Shown here piece after piece: positions 1 to 6,266 of a stretch of 10,964 bases of DNA. This stretch comes from Saprospiraceae bacterium (lineage in GTDB: Bacteria > Bacteroidota > Bacteroidia > Chitinophagales > Saprospiraceae): contig JAJDFU010000114.1 of the NCBI GenBank assembly GCA_020528935.1, forward strand, positions 7,912 to 18,875, in the 5' to 3' direction. Position numbers and translations under genes: made by a program. The number at the start of each line of letters is the position of its first letter. The stretch's first letter is position 1. The notes below the pieces were generated by a model, which was not told where the DNA came from, searched no databases, and saw only the letters and a list, made by a program, of their open reading frames with translations.

Positions 1-537
1 CTCCTGTTCCAGCTTCTTCTTTTCCCGTTCCAGGGCGGCCCTTTGTATCTCGTATTTCTGCTCCAGGTCGCTGATGCTGGACCCCTTTCTGCTGAAATAG
101 TTGAAGGCCTCTTCCATGATCTGGTAGGCTTCTCGATAATCCCGTTGTTTGGTTTCCAGGCGGCTGAGCTTCTGCACGCTCTTGATGATGAGGTCCGAAT
201 CGCCGGCTTTTTTGGCATAGCTGAGGGCGCTGTTGAGCCACACTTCCTGATTGCGCTTTTCGCGTTCGCGTTCGTAGCCATCGGCGATCACAAAAGCGGT
301 GCGGGCAGCCATGCCGTCGCTGCCCAGATCCAGGGCCAGGCGATGGGCCCGCTTGCCGTATTCGATGGTGCGTTCGGGCTGATTGCGCCGATGGGCATTG
401 GCCAATTCGTAGTTGAGGGACATCTTCTCCCGGGCGGAGGAAGCTTGCTCGAGCTGCTGCTCCAACTCGGAAATGGACTGGCCAAAAAGGCCCAGCCCCG
501 CCAGCAGGGCGACGGTGATACAGAGAAAGCGTAACAT
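1..537 (-). CDS. TPR-containing exported signalling protein, N-terminal part (runs off left edge)
   Basis: An open frame runs from an ATG at 537 to the left edge without a stop, giving 179 residues of an incomplete protein. Residues 1-20 look like a signal peptide (MLRF, then a hydrophobic stretch ending LFGQ), so the following part should be periplasmic or exported. Residues ~38-150 form helical pairs with TPR-like spacing, with Ala/Tyr/Leu at packing positions (for example YGKRAHRLALDLG and REAYQIMEEAFNYF). Residues ~155-179 become a charged coiled coil (LEQKYEIQRAALEREKKK). In Bacteroidota this order (signal peptide, TPRs, coiled coil) usually precedes a membrane helix and a histidine kinase, adenylate cyclase or SpoIIE-type output domain. 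That is inference from family knowledge, because the output domain lies outside the window. The start is set by the signal peptide. A TACTTTTG box lies only 6 bases upstream of the ATG. Confidence 0.75.
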   Translation of the reverse strand, partial: MLRFLCITVALLAGLGLFGQSISELEQQLEQASSAREKMSLNYELANAHRRNQPERTIEYGKRAHRLALDLGSDGMAARTAFVIADGYEREREKRNQEVWLNSALSYAKKAGDSDLIIKSVQKLSRLETKQRDYREAYQIMEEAFNYFSRKGSSISDLEQKYEIQRAALEREKKKLEQE

Positions 538-543
538 AATGCG

Positions 544-551
544 CAAAAGTA
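544..551 (-). promoter_or_regulatory. Candidate Bacteroidota -7 box (TACTTTTG) of the TPR gene
   Basis: Read on the minus strand, 551-544 is TACTTTTG followed by C, an exact match to the Bacteroidota housekeeping -7 consensus TAnnTTTG. Its last base is 6 bases before the ATG at 537, so the transcript would have almost no leader. No TTG is seen 17-23 bases further upstream, so only half of the consensus is present. Confidence 0.45.
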
Positions 552-702
552 AGAAACTTAGTCCGTTGGCGCGTTTTTCATTCCTTGTTCGCAGGGAATA
601 TACCCAAGAAAGGGGCGTTTTGAAAACCTGCGCTGCCAGGTACCATCTCCAGCGTACTGCGGGGGGGTATTCCGATGGGCGATCCATCACACCCATACGG
701 CT

Positions 703-2118
703 CTAATCGGTGTCGCGGTGAATGCGCTGCTCCTGGCTGTCGCGCGCCGGGCCGTTGTTGGCCTGCATATCCAGGGCATTTTTGAACCAGACGTCCTGCT
801 GGGGGAAGGGGATGGTAACTTCGTGCTCGCGAAAAAGCCGGTCGATCTCAAAGCGCAGGTCGCTCATCACATTCTCGATCAGCATGAATTCGCGGGAGAA
901 AAAGTGCAGTTCGAAATCGAGGGACGAGTTGCCGAAATCGGTGAAGCGCACGAAGGGAGGCGGATAACCCAACACCTTTTTGTGCGAGCGGGCTGCCTTG
1001 AGCAACAGTTCCTTCACCAGGGTCGTATCGGAGCCGTAGGCCACCCCTACGGTCACCCAGAACCGGGCTTTGCGGTCGTTGTGGCTCCAGTTGACCACGT
1101 TGTCCACAATGAGCTTGGAATTGGGAACTATGACCACGATATTCTGCCGGGTTTGCACTTCCGAGGTGCGTATGCCGATGCGCTTTACCGTGCCGACCAG
1201 GCCCTGCAGATCCACGACATCGCCCACTTGTACGCTGCGCTCGGTGAGCAGGATGATGCCCGAAAAGAGGTCGTTGAAGGTTTGCTGCAGGCCGAGCCCC
1301 ACGCCCACCAGCAAGGCGGCGGCCCCGCCCCAGATGAGGGTGAGGTTCACGCCCAGCGACTCAATCGCCACAATGAGGCCTATGGTGTAGATAACGTACT
1401 TCAGGAGCTGTTTGATGGCATACTGGGAACCGATGTCCACTTCCCGGTTCTTGTAGCAGCCCGGCAGGATGAGATTCGTGAGGATCCAGATGATGAGCCG
1501 TGCAATGAGCAGGACCAGGACGAAATAGAAGATCTCGGCCAGGGTGATGGAGATCTTTTCGCCATCCTCGCCGGTCTTGATGGGCAGCACCTCAAAGTTG
1601 AGGTTCAGTACGGCGTTCAGGATGAACAATATGGCGATGAGATAGACGATGTACTGCACCAGGCGGGTACCGGAAACCCGCTGCGTCTTTTCCCGGCCTT
1701 TGGGTTCCAGACCCTCCTTTTGCGCCTTCTGCGCCTGCTCCCGCTGGAGTCGCTTGTTGAGCAGAATGCTGAGTACGAAATCGGTCAGGCGGGCGGTCTG
1801 CCACAGGAGCAGCGCCTGGAAGAGGTTGACCAGGGTGATGGTGATGCGCTCATTGTTGTACAACTCCACATCCAGGCCGATGGACAGTTGCAGCGTGATG
1901 ATGAAGAGGATGAGAAAGGCTCCCAATACGAGCCGCCGCAGCTTCTTGCGCTGGGCAAGCATGTCGTCGCCGGCAAAGTAGCGGGGAAAAATGCGGCGGT
2001 TGAGCAGCTGCCAGATAAGTACGAAGGCCCCCGCCAGTAAACTGATAAACAAGACGCTGGCCAACGTGATGTCGTAGCCGGCAATGGAGAACAGGACCTG
2101 GTTGAAGAACTCTTGCAT
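703..2118 (-). CDS. MscS-family mechanosensitive ion channel, long form
   Basis: A 471-residue inner-membrane channel of the MscS family, expected to open under membrane tension and release solutes on hypo-osmotic shock. The C-terminal half carries the family core: pore helix with glycine-rich GVGLGLQQTFNDLFSG (~272-287), then the beta domain TERSVQVGDVVDL (~292-304), VPNSKLIVDNVVNWS (~331-345), and the terminal IPFPQQDVWF (436-445). E. coli MscS has 286 residues and three membrane helices. This protein has seven hydrophobic segments (about 20-40, 63-82, 92-120, 153-173, 191-218, 238-258, 262-290), so it belongs to the longer type with extra N-terminal helices. A hydrophilic Lys/Gln-rich loop lies at ~121-150. 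The frame is open further upstream to 2235, but the added 39 residues are Pro/Arg-rich and not membrane-like, so I choose the ATG at 2118. It is divergent from the PAP2-like gene, with 184 bases between them. Confidence 0.93.
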   Translation of the reverse strand: MQEFFNQVLFSIAGYDITLASVLFISLLAGAFVLIWQLLNRRIFPRYFAGDDMLAQRKKLRRLVLGAFLILFIITLQLSIGLDVELYNNERITITLVNLFQALLLWQTARLTDFVLSILLNKRLQREQAQKAQKEGLEPKGREKTQRVSGTRLVQYIVYLIAILFILNAVLNLNFEVLPIKTGEDGEKISITLAEIFYFVLVLLIARLIIWILTNLILPGCYKNREVDIGSQYAIKQLLKYVIYTIGLIVAIESLGVNLTLIWGGAAALLVGVGLGLQQTFNDLFSGIILLTERSVQVGDVVDLQGLVGTVKRIGIRTSEVQTRQNIVVIVPNSKLIVDNVVNWSHNDRKARFWVTVGVAYGSDTTLVKELLLKAARSHKKVLGYPPPFVRFTDFGNSSLDFELHFFSREFMLIENVMSDLRFEIDRLFREHEVTIPFPQQDVWFKNALDMQANNGPARDSQEQRIHRDTD

Positions 2119-2196
2119 AGGCGTGCTCGCATAGCTGAACAAGGGGCTGGGGCGACCGGCCGGGAGCCCGTGCCGTACCGGCAGATGTCCCCTGTT

Positions 2197-2204
2197 CGAA
2201 TGTA
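2197..2204 (-). promoter_or_regulatory. Weak candidate -7 box (TACATTCG) for the MscS gene
   Basis: On the minus strand 2204-2197 is TACATTCG, one base from TAnnTTTG. It lies 78 bases before the chosen ATG. No TTG at the usual distance was found. Offered only because the same TAnnTTCG variant recurs ahead of the PAP2-like gene and gltX. Confidence 0.2.
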
Positions 2205-2225
2205 CGACTTTTTTTGTCAGACTGC

Positions 2226-2250
2226 CGGGAGGCAAGGGCAGCCTCTCCCG
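2226..2250. repeat. Inverted repeat in the divergent MscS/PAP2-like intergenic region
   Basis: CGGGAG (2226-2231) pairs with CTCCCG (2245-2250). Inside the 13-base loop GC (2232-2233) can pair with GC (2241-2242), leaving a small bulge. It lies between the two divergent genes, upstream of the candidate box at 2277-2284. It could be an operator or an RNA hairpin in the leader of the MscS gene. Nothing in the sequence decides between these. Confidence 0.3.
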
Positions 2251-2276
2251 CCTTCACGGAGCTGAGCCGAATGTTG

Positions 2277-2284
2277 TATCTTCG
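2277..2284 (+). promoter_or_regulatory. Candidate -7 box (TATCTTCG) for the PAP2-like gene
   Basis: TATCTTCG, followed by CA, differs at one base from the Bacteroidota TAnnTTTG box. It sits 18 bases before the ATG at 2303, a normal position for this phylum. No TTG is present 17-23 bases upstream. Confidence 0.4.
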
Positions 2285-2302
2285 CAAGGCAAAGCCCGCC
2301 GA

Positions 2303-2968
2303 ATGATTGCCCTGGCTCGATTGATATCGCTCTTGTTCCATCCCCTGCTCATTATGACCTACATGCTGGTGCTCCTGCTGATGGTCAACCCCTATCTCTT
2401 TGGGCTGAGCAGCCTGAGCGAAAAGCCGGGGCAGATGCTTCTGCTCCAGGTTTTTTTCTCCACCTTTTTTATCCCGGCTTTTGCCATGCTTATGCTCCGC
2501 TTTCTGGGATTGGTGCCTTCCCTCCGGTTCAGGGAGCGTACCGATCGCATCATCCCCTACATCATCACCGGGGTCTTTTACTTGTGGATGTTTTACAACT
2601 TCCTGAACAACAGCCAGGTGCCCGATGCCTATGCGAGCTTCGCGCTGGGGGCTACCATCGGCCTGTTCCTGGCCTTTTTCATCAACATCTTTTCCAAGAT
2701 CAGTGCGCATACGGTGGGCATGGGGGTGTTCATCGGCATGGTGGTCATCACCATGTTTTTGTTCAGCTACGGATATTTTACCGTGGATTTACGGTCTTTG
2801 GGTAGCTGGCGCCTTAACATGATCCTGATTTTATTGGTTACCCTATTGATCGCGGGCCTGGTGGGCACAGCCCGGCAAATGCTGGAGTGGCACGAGCCGA
2901 TAGACCTCTACGGCGGGTACCTGATCGGGTTTGCCGCCCAGGTGATCGCTTTCCGGTTCATTTTCTAG
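2303..2968 (+). CDS. PAP2-like integral membrane protein with altered active-site motifs
   Basis: A 221-residue, very hydrophobic protein with about six membrane segments (roughly 8-30, 47-70, 84-101, 112-131, 137-159, 171-189, 203-219). The three PAP2 (type 2 phosphatidic acid phosphatase) signatures, KX6RP, PSGH and SRX5HX3D, can be traced in order. They appear as R75-X6-R82-I83, I133-S134-A135-H136 and A190-R191-X5-H197-X3-D201. The spacings between motifs (49 and 53 residues) fit the family. The two histidines, the arginine and the last aspartate expected for the phospho-histidine mechanism are kept, while Lys, Pro, Gly and Ser of the signatures are replaced. It may be a lipid phosphate phosphatase acting on undecaprenyl or phosphatidyl phosphates, or an inactive relative. 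Substrate cannot be read from the sequence. The ATG at 2303 gives a normal N-in membrane start. A short inverted repeat follows directly after the stop. Confidence 0.7.
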   Translation: MIALARLISLLFHPLLIMTYMLVLLLMVNPYLFGLSSLSEKPGQMLLLQVFFSTFFIPAFAMLMLRFLGLVPSLRFRERTDRIIPYIITGVFYLWMFYNFLNNSQVPDAYASFALGATIGLFLAFFINIFSKISAHTVGMGVFIGMVVITMFLFSYGYFTVDLRSLGSWRLNMILILLVTLLIAGLVGTARQMLEWHEPIDLYGGYLIGFAAQVIAFRFIF

Positions 2969-2969
2969 G

Positions 2970-2982
2970 CTGCCGCCGGCAG
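2970..2982 (+). repeat. Short GC-rich inverted repeat after the PAP2-like gene
   Basis: CTGCC (2970-2974) and GGCAG (2978-2982) flank a GCC loop, two bases after the TAG stop. No T-run follows, so it is at best a weak intrinsic terminator or an mRNA 3'-end stabiliser. Confidence 0.3.
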
Positions 2983-3005
2983 TCGCCGACCCACTCCATA
3001 CAAAA

Positions 3006-3013
3006 TACGTTTC
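3006..3013 (+). promoter_or_regulatory. Very weak candidate -7 box (TACGTTTC) before kmo
   Basis: TACGTTTC matches TAnnTTTG except for the last base. It ends 3 bases before the ATG at 3017 and 12 bases before the in-frame ATG at 3026. If it is real, the second ATG is the likelier start. No TTG at the expected distance was seen. Confidence 0.18.
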
Positions 3014-3016
3014 GAG

Positions 3017-4399
3017 ATGGCATCCATGGAAAAGAAAGCTATAGTAGTAGGAGCCGGCCTGGTCGGTTCGCTCTGGGCCGTTATGCTGGGGCAGCGCGGG
3101 TATGCGGTAGATCTGTACGAACGGCGGCCCGATGTGCGCAAATCGGGTTTTGCCGGAGGCCGGTCTATCAATCTGGCCATGAGCGTGCGCGGCTGGCGGG
3201 CACTGGAAAAGATCGGTATGGCCGAGGTCATCGGCCGCCAAGCCATTCCCATGCACGGCCGCATGATGCACGATACCCGGGGAGAACTCACCTTTCAGCC
3301 CTATGGCAAGAAAGGCCAGGCCATCTACTCGGTATCGCGGGGCGGGCTCAACCTGGAATTGCTGGAACTTGCCGATACCCATCCCGATGTTCACCTCCAC
3401 TTCGATCAGCGGTGCCAGGGCGTGGATCTTTCGGCGAATACCCTGCACTTCCGCCACGAGCATACCGGCAAACCAAGCCGGGTCCGTGCACCCCTCCTCT
3501 TCGGTACCGACGGCGCTTTCTCCATGGTGCGCGACAGCATTATGAAGCAAACCCGGCGCTTCAACTACAGCCAGCAATTTCTGGAGTACGGGTACAAGGA
3601 ACTGCACATCCCGCCCACCGCTCAGGGGAGGCACCGCATGGAGCCCAACGCCCTCCACATCTGGCCGCGCGGCAGCTTTATGCTCATCGCCCTGCCCAAT
3701 GCCGACGGCAGCTTTACCTGTACCCTCTTTCTGGCGTACGAAGGCAAAGAGTCCTTCGCCCGCCTGCATACGGATGCGGAGGTGACGGCCTTTTTCGAGC
3801 GCCAGTTCCCGGATGTGCTCCCCCTCATGCCCGATCTGCTGGAGGACTTTCGCCAGAACCCCACGGCCGACCTGGTAACCATCCGGTGCAATCCCTGGCA
3901 TCACGACGGCAAAGCCCTGCTCCTGGGCGACGCCTCACACGCCATCGTGCCGTTCTATGGGCAGGGCATGAATGCGGGCTTCGAGGATTGCAGCCTGCTG
4001 GATGCCCTGGTAGACGAGTACGCCGAAGACTGGTCGAGTATTATTCCCGCCTTTAGCCGCATGCGCATCCCCCAGGCCGACGCCATCGCCGATCTGGCGC
4101 TGCGCAATTTCATTGAAATGCGCGATAAAGTGGCCGACCCGGATTTTCTGCTTCGAAAAAAGATCGCCGCTCGCTTGCACGAGCAGTATCCCGAATTCCT
4201 CCCGCTGTACTCCATGGTGTCGTTCAGCCACCTGCCCTACGATCAGGCTCTGCGGGAAGGCCAGGCACAAGACGCCTTTTTTGAGCGCGTACTTCAGCTG
4301 GAAGGCATAGAAGAGAACTGGGCGGACAATCCCGAAGTGAACCGCCTGTTCGAGCAGTGGTGGGCCGGACGCCGGGACGTATTACAGGAACAGGCTTAA
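3017..4399 (+). CDS. kmo: Kynurenine 3-monooxygenase (FAD-dependent)
   Basis: A 460-residue flavoprotein hydroxylase that converts L-kynurenine to 3-hydroxykynurenine with NADPH and O2. In bacteria this is a step of tryptophan degradation and of tryptophan-to-quinolinate NAD synthesis. The FAD-binding Rossmann motif GxGxxG is G12-A-G14-L-V-G17, with acidic E35 at the end of the second strand. Features that point to KMO rather than other group A monooxygenases are GRSINLAMSVRG (48-59), a YSQQFLEYGYKELHIPP stretch at about 184-200, and the second FAD motif GDASHAIVPFYGQGMNAGF (304-322, with D305). The C-terminal part (LPLYSMVSFSHLPYDQA) also fits KMO. Length matches the 450-480 residues usual for the family. 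The start could be 3017 or the ATG at 3026 (MEKKAIVV). No other kynurenine-pathway gene (tdo, kynureninase, haao) is within the window, so the pathway must be dispersed or incomplete. The last 4 bases overlap the stop of the opposing DUF1232 gene. Confidence 0.95.
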   Translation: MASMEKKAIVVGAGLVGSLWAVMLGQRGYAVDLYERRPDVRKSGFAGGRSINLAMSVRGWRALEKIGMAEVIGRQAIPMHGRMMHDTRGELTFQPYGKKGQAIYSVSRGGLNLELLELADTHPDVHLHFDQRCQGVDLSANTLHFRHEHTGKPSRVRAPLLFGTDGAFSMVRDSIMKQTRRFNYSQQFLEYGYKELHIPPTAQGRHRMEPNALHIWPRGSFMLIALPNADGSFTCTLFLAYEGKESFARLHTDAEVTAFFERQFPDVLPLMPDLLEDFRQNPTADLVTIRCNPWHHDGKALLLGDASHAIVPFYGQGMNAGFEDCSLLDALVDEYAEDWSSIIPAFSRMRIPQADAIADLALRNFIEMRDKVADPDFLLRKKIAARLHEQYPEFLPLYSMVSFSHLPYDQALREGQAQDAFFERVLQLEGIEENWADNPEVNRLFEQWWAGRRDVLQEQA

Positions 4400-4782
4400 A
4401 GCTGCTGGTCCACCTCCTTGAGGGCGTCCTCCCGGTACGATCCGAACCAGCTGCCCAGCCGGTGGCGGGCCTTTTCCTTTACCTCGTCGTTCACGTAGGA
4501 GGCGACGGTCACCAATCCGAAGGTGAGCACGCCGATGTCGTCGGTATAGCCCAATATCGGAGTGAGGTCGGGCAGGGCGTCGATAGGAGCCAGGAAGTAT
4601 CCCAGTACGCCCAGTATCATGTGCTTGGCCCAGGCCGGAGTTTCCTTGCGCCGGAAGGCGTAATAGAGCAGCAGGGCCGCGTACACCGTTTGTATGCCGG
4701 CCTGGCGGGCGTAATGCTTGAGTTTATTCCAGAATGCGCTTTCCGAAAAAAACCGGGAAAAGCGGCTAAAGGGATTTTTCAT
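4396..4782 (-). CDS. DUF1232 (YkvA-like) small membrane protein
   Basis: A 128-residue protein with the DUF1232 core GYFLAPIDALPDLTPILGYT followed by DDIGVL (61-86). The core contains the conserved acidic residues D68, D72, D81 and D82. Two hydrophobic stretches (about 53-67 and 82-97) flank this core, so it is probably membrane-associated. The domain is widespread and its biochemical role is not established, so I give none. A TTG at 4788 would add two residues, but I choose the ATG at 4782. A well-spaced TTG-N17-TACATTTG promoter on the minus strand ends 3 bases before this ATG, which excludes a much earlier start. The TAA stop shares the bases TTAA with the kmo stop in a tail-to-tail overlap. 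Confidence 0.85.
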   Translation of the reverse strand: MKNPFSRFSRFFSESAFWNKLKHYARQAGIQTVYAALLLYYAFRRKETPAWAKHMILGVLGYFLAPIDALPDLTPILGYTDDIGVLTFGLVTVASYVNDEVKEKARHRLGSWFGSYREDALKEVDQQL

Positions 4783-4785
4783 CTC

Positions 4786-4813
4786 CAAATGTACTGTTCA
4801 AAAGCATAAACAA
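4786..4813 (-). promoter_or_regulatory. Promoter of the DUF1232 gene: TTG-N17-TACATTTG
   Basis: On the minus strand TTG (4813-4811) is followed after exactly 17 bases by TACATTTG (4793-4786). Both elements match the Bacteroidota -33/-7 consensus (TTG, 17-23 bases, TAnnTTTG). This is the best promoter match in the window. The -7 box ends 3 bases before the ATG at 4782, so transcription should begin at or next to the start codon. Confidence 0.6.
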
Positions 4814-4899
4814 CTGAAGCGGGCGGATTAGTTCAAGATTTTTCTTGGGCGTGCGCCCACCCATCCGACAGCCGAGGCGCATCCAGTAAAGAAAAAGCT

Positions 4900-5448
4900 A
4901 TGAAAACCTCAACCGCTGCCAGATATCGGAAGCGCACGGTTGCCGCTCCGGCCGGCGCCATTGCCGATGTGGCTTTTTTGCTGCTTATTTTCTTTTTAGT
5001 GACCACCCAGATCGCCCAGGAGAAGGGCATCACTACGCAGCTGCCCCCCTACGAGCTGCAGCCGCCTCCGCCCATGGCAGATCGCAATGTGCTCCGCATC
5101 CTCATCAGTGCAGAGGGACAGATCCTGGCGGATGGGGAACGGTTGCCCCGGGAGGAACTCCGTTCGCGCATCCGGGATTTTATCCTCAACCCGGAAGGGG
5201 CCGCCCACCTGGCTTCGGCACCGAACAAGGCCGTGATCTCTCTGCAGCACGACCGCAGCACCCGGTATGGCGATTACCTGGCCGTTTACGATGCCATCCT
5301 CTCGGCCTACCGCTCGATCTGGGAAGCGCGCGCCCAGGCGCAATACGGCACTTCCTACGAGGGGCTGGGCGCAGCCCGGCAAAAGCAGATCCGCGCGGCG
5401 GTACCTCTGGTCATCTCGGAAGCGGAGCCTTCCGATGTAAAGCGGTAA
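4900..5448 (+). CDS. exbD: ExbD/TolR-family biopolymer transport protein
   Basis: A 182-residue proton-channel subunit that, with ExbB, couples the proton motive force to TonB-dependent outer-membrane transport or related envelope work. It shows the family plan: a short cytoplasmic N-terminus rich in Arg/Lys, and one membrane helix at ~20-39 (AIADVAFLLLIFFLVTTQ) with the essential aspartate D23. A Pro-rich linker (PPYELQPPPP) and a periplasmic domain follow (NVLRILISAEGQILADGE at ~63-80; VISLQHDRSTRYGDYLAVYD at ~112-131). The C-terminal tail ending VPLVISEAEP is typical of Bacteroidota ExbD proteins, as far as I recall. The usual partners exbB, a second exbD and tonB are not adjacent: the flanking genes are on the opposite strand. 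It may work with an ExbB encoded elsewhere. The ATG at 4900 gives the normal N-terminus. I saw no clear promoter box upstream. Confidence 0.9.
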   Translation: MKTSTAARYRKRTVAAPAGAIADVAFLLLIFFLVTTQIAQEKGITTQLPPYELQPPPPMADRNVLRILISAEGQILADGERLPREELRSRIRDFILNPEGAAHLASAPNKAVISLQHDRSTRYGDYLAVYDAILSAYRSIWEARAQAQYGTSYEGLGAARQKQIRAAVPLVISEAEPSDVKR

Positions 5449-5451
5449 GGT

Positions 5452-6120
5452 TCAGGCCGTCTTCCGGGCGGGTTGCCGCTGTTCGCGCAGGGGCCGGAAT
5501 TGAAAGCCGCGCTCACTGAAGTGCTCCAGCACCCGAGGCAGGGCGTATTCCAGCCGAGGCCAGGCTTTGAGGCTGTCGTGAAACACGATGATGGAACCCG
5601 GCTCCGAGCGGTGCACCACGTTGTCGAGGCACTGCTGCGGGCTGACGGCCGGGTCGAAATCGGCGCTGAGCACATCCCACATTACAATGCGGTAATGGCG
5701 CTGCAAAAATTGGGCCTGGCTGGGTTTCAGCTTTCCGTAGGGCGGGCGAAACAATTCTCCGCCGATGGACTGTGCGCCGCGGCGCGTATCCAGAAAATAG
5801 GCCCGGTTGTCCGTTTGCCAGCCATTCAGGTGGTGGTGGGTATGGCTGCCCACGGCATGGCCTTCCCGCCGCAGCCGGGCGAAGAGCTCGGGATGCTTTC
5901 GTGCATTTTGCCCTACGCAGAAAAAAGTGCCCCCGGCATCAAAGGCCTGGAGCTGGTCCAGCACCCAGGGGGTAACTTCCGGAATGGGGCCGTCGTCGAA
6001 GGTGAGGAAAAGAACCTTTTCATTCGTGGGAATGCGCCAGGTAAAATGCGGAAAGAGATTTTGAACAACTTGGGGAGTTTTCACCAGGTACATGGCATGG
6101 GGAATTTTTTCAATGTTCAT
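5452..6120 (-). CDS. Polysaccharide deacetylase (NodB/CE4 family)
   Basis: A 222-residue metal-dependent deacetylase of the NodB homology type, expected to remove N- or O-acetyl groups from a sugar polymer such as peptidoglycan or an exopolysaccharide. All five CE4 motifs are visible. They are TFDDGP (40-45; D42 catalytic base, D43 metal ligand), HTHHH (93-97; metal ligands H93 and H97), RPPYG (125-129), a WDVLSADFD stretch (148-156), and IVFHDS (178-183; H181). There is no signal peptide or membrane helix, so by sequence it appears cytoplasmic, which is unusual for an enzyme acting on envelope polymers. The N-terminal ~35 residues (YLVKTPQVVQNLFPHFTWRI) look like a conserved extension rather than a mis-called start. 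The true start may be the ATG at 6120 or the in-frame ATG at 6093. The stop lies 3 bases from the stop of exbD on the other strand. Substrate is not determined. Confidence 0.92.
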   Translation of the reverse strand: MNIEKIPHAMYLVKTPQVVQNLFPHFTWRIPTNEKVLFLTFDDGPIPEVTPWVLDQLQAFDAGGTFFCVGQNARKHPELFARLRREGHAVGSHTHHHLNGWQTDNRAYFLDTRRGAQSIGGELFRPPYGKLKPSQAQFLQRHYRIVMWDVLSADFDPAVSPQQCLDNVVHRSEPGSIIVFHDSLKAWPRLEYALPRVLEHFSERGFQFRPLREQRQPARKTA

Positions 6121-6133
6121 GGAATTCGGGCTG

Positions 6134-6150
6134 CAACCCGAAAAGGGTTG
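6134..6150. repeat. Perfect 6-bp inverted repeat upstream of the deacetylase gene
   Basis: CAACCC (6134-6139) and GGGTTG (6145-6150) are exact inverted repeats around GAAAA. The element begins 14 bases before the deacetylase ATG, inside its probable 5' leader, so it could form an RNA hairpin near the translation start or be an operator. No clear -7 box for this gene was found in the 208-base divergent intergenic region. Confidence 0.35.
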
Positions 6151-6266
6151 AGCCGCAAAAAGTTTGATGCGTAATCTCGCTTGTGTAGCTTCCGGGATAC
6201 GGCTGTTCTTCCGGTAGGAAAAAAGCCGATTGCAAACTGGGGGGTGCGTTGAAGTGTGTCCAACGC

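Noticed and set aside
43..534. A 163-codon plus-strand frame opposite the TPR gene
   Set aside because: The minus strand carries a signal peptide, TPR-like helices and coiled coil in one frame to the window edge. The plus frame is a hydrophobic shadow.
661..667. Run of seven G between the TPR and MscS genes
   Set aside because: Possibly a phase-variable tract, but it lies in non-coding DNA downstream of the MscS stop and over 100 bases from the TPR start, with no promoter spacer around it.
674..689. Possible hairpin (GATGG/CCATC on the minus strand) after the MscS gene
   Set aside because: Only 5 bp with no following T-run on the minus strand, so too weak to call a terminator.
718..2040. 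A 440-codon open frame antisense to the MscS gene
   Set aside because: Its product is rich in His, Gln, Glu and Gly without any domain pattern, while the minus strand encodes a textbook MscS core. Long antisense frames are common opposite GC-rich genes.
2843..3904. A 353-codon minus-strand frame opposite kmo
   Set aside because: It lies opposite a KMO with all family motifs intact and has no recognisable features.
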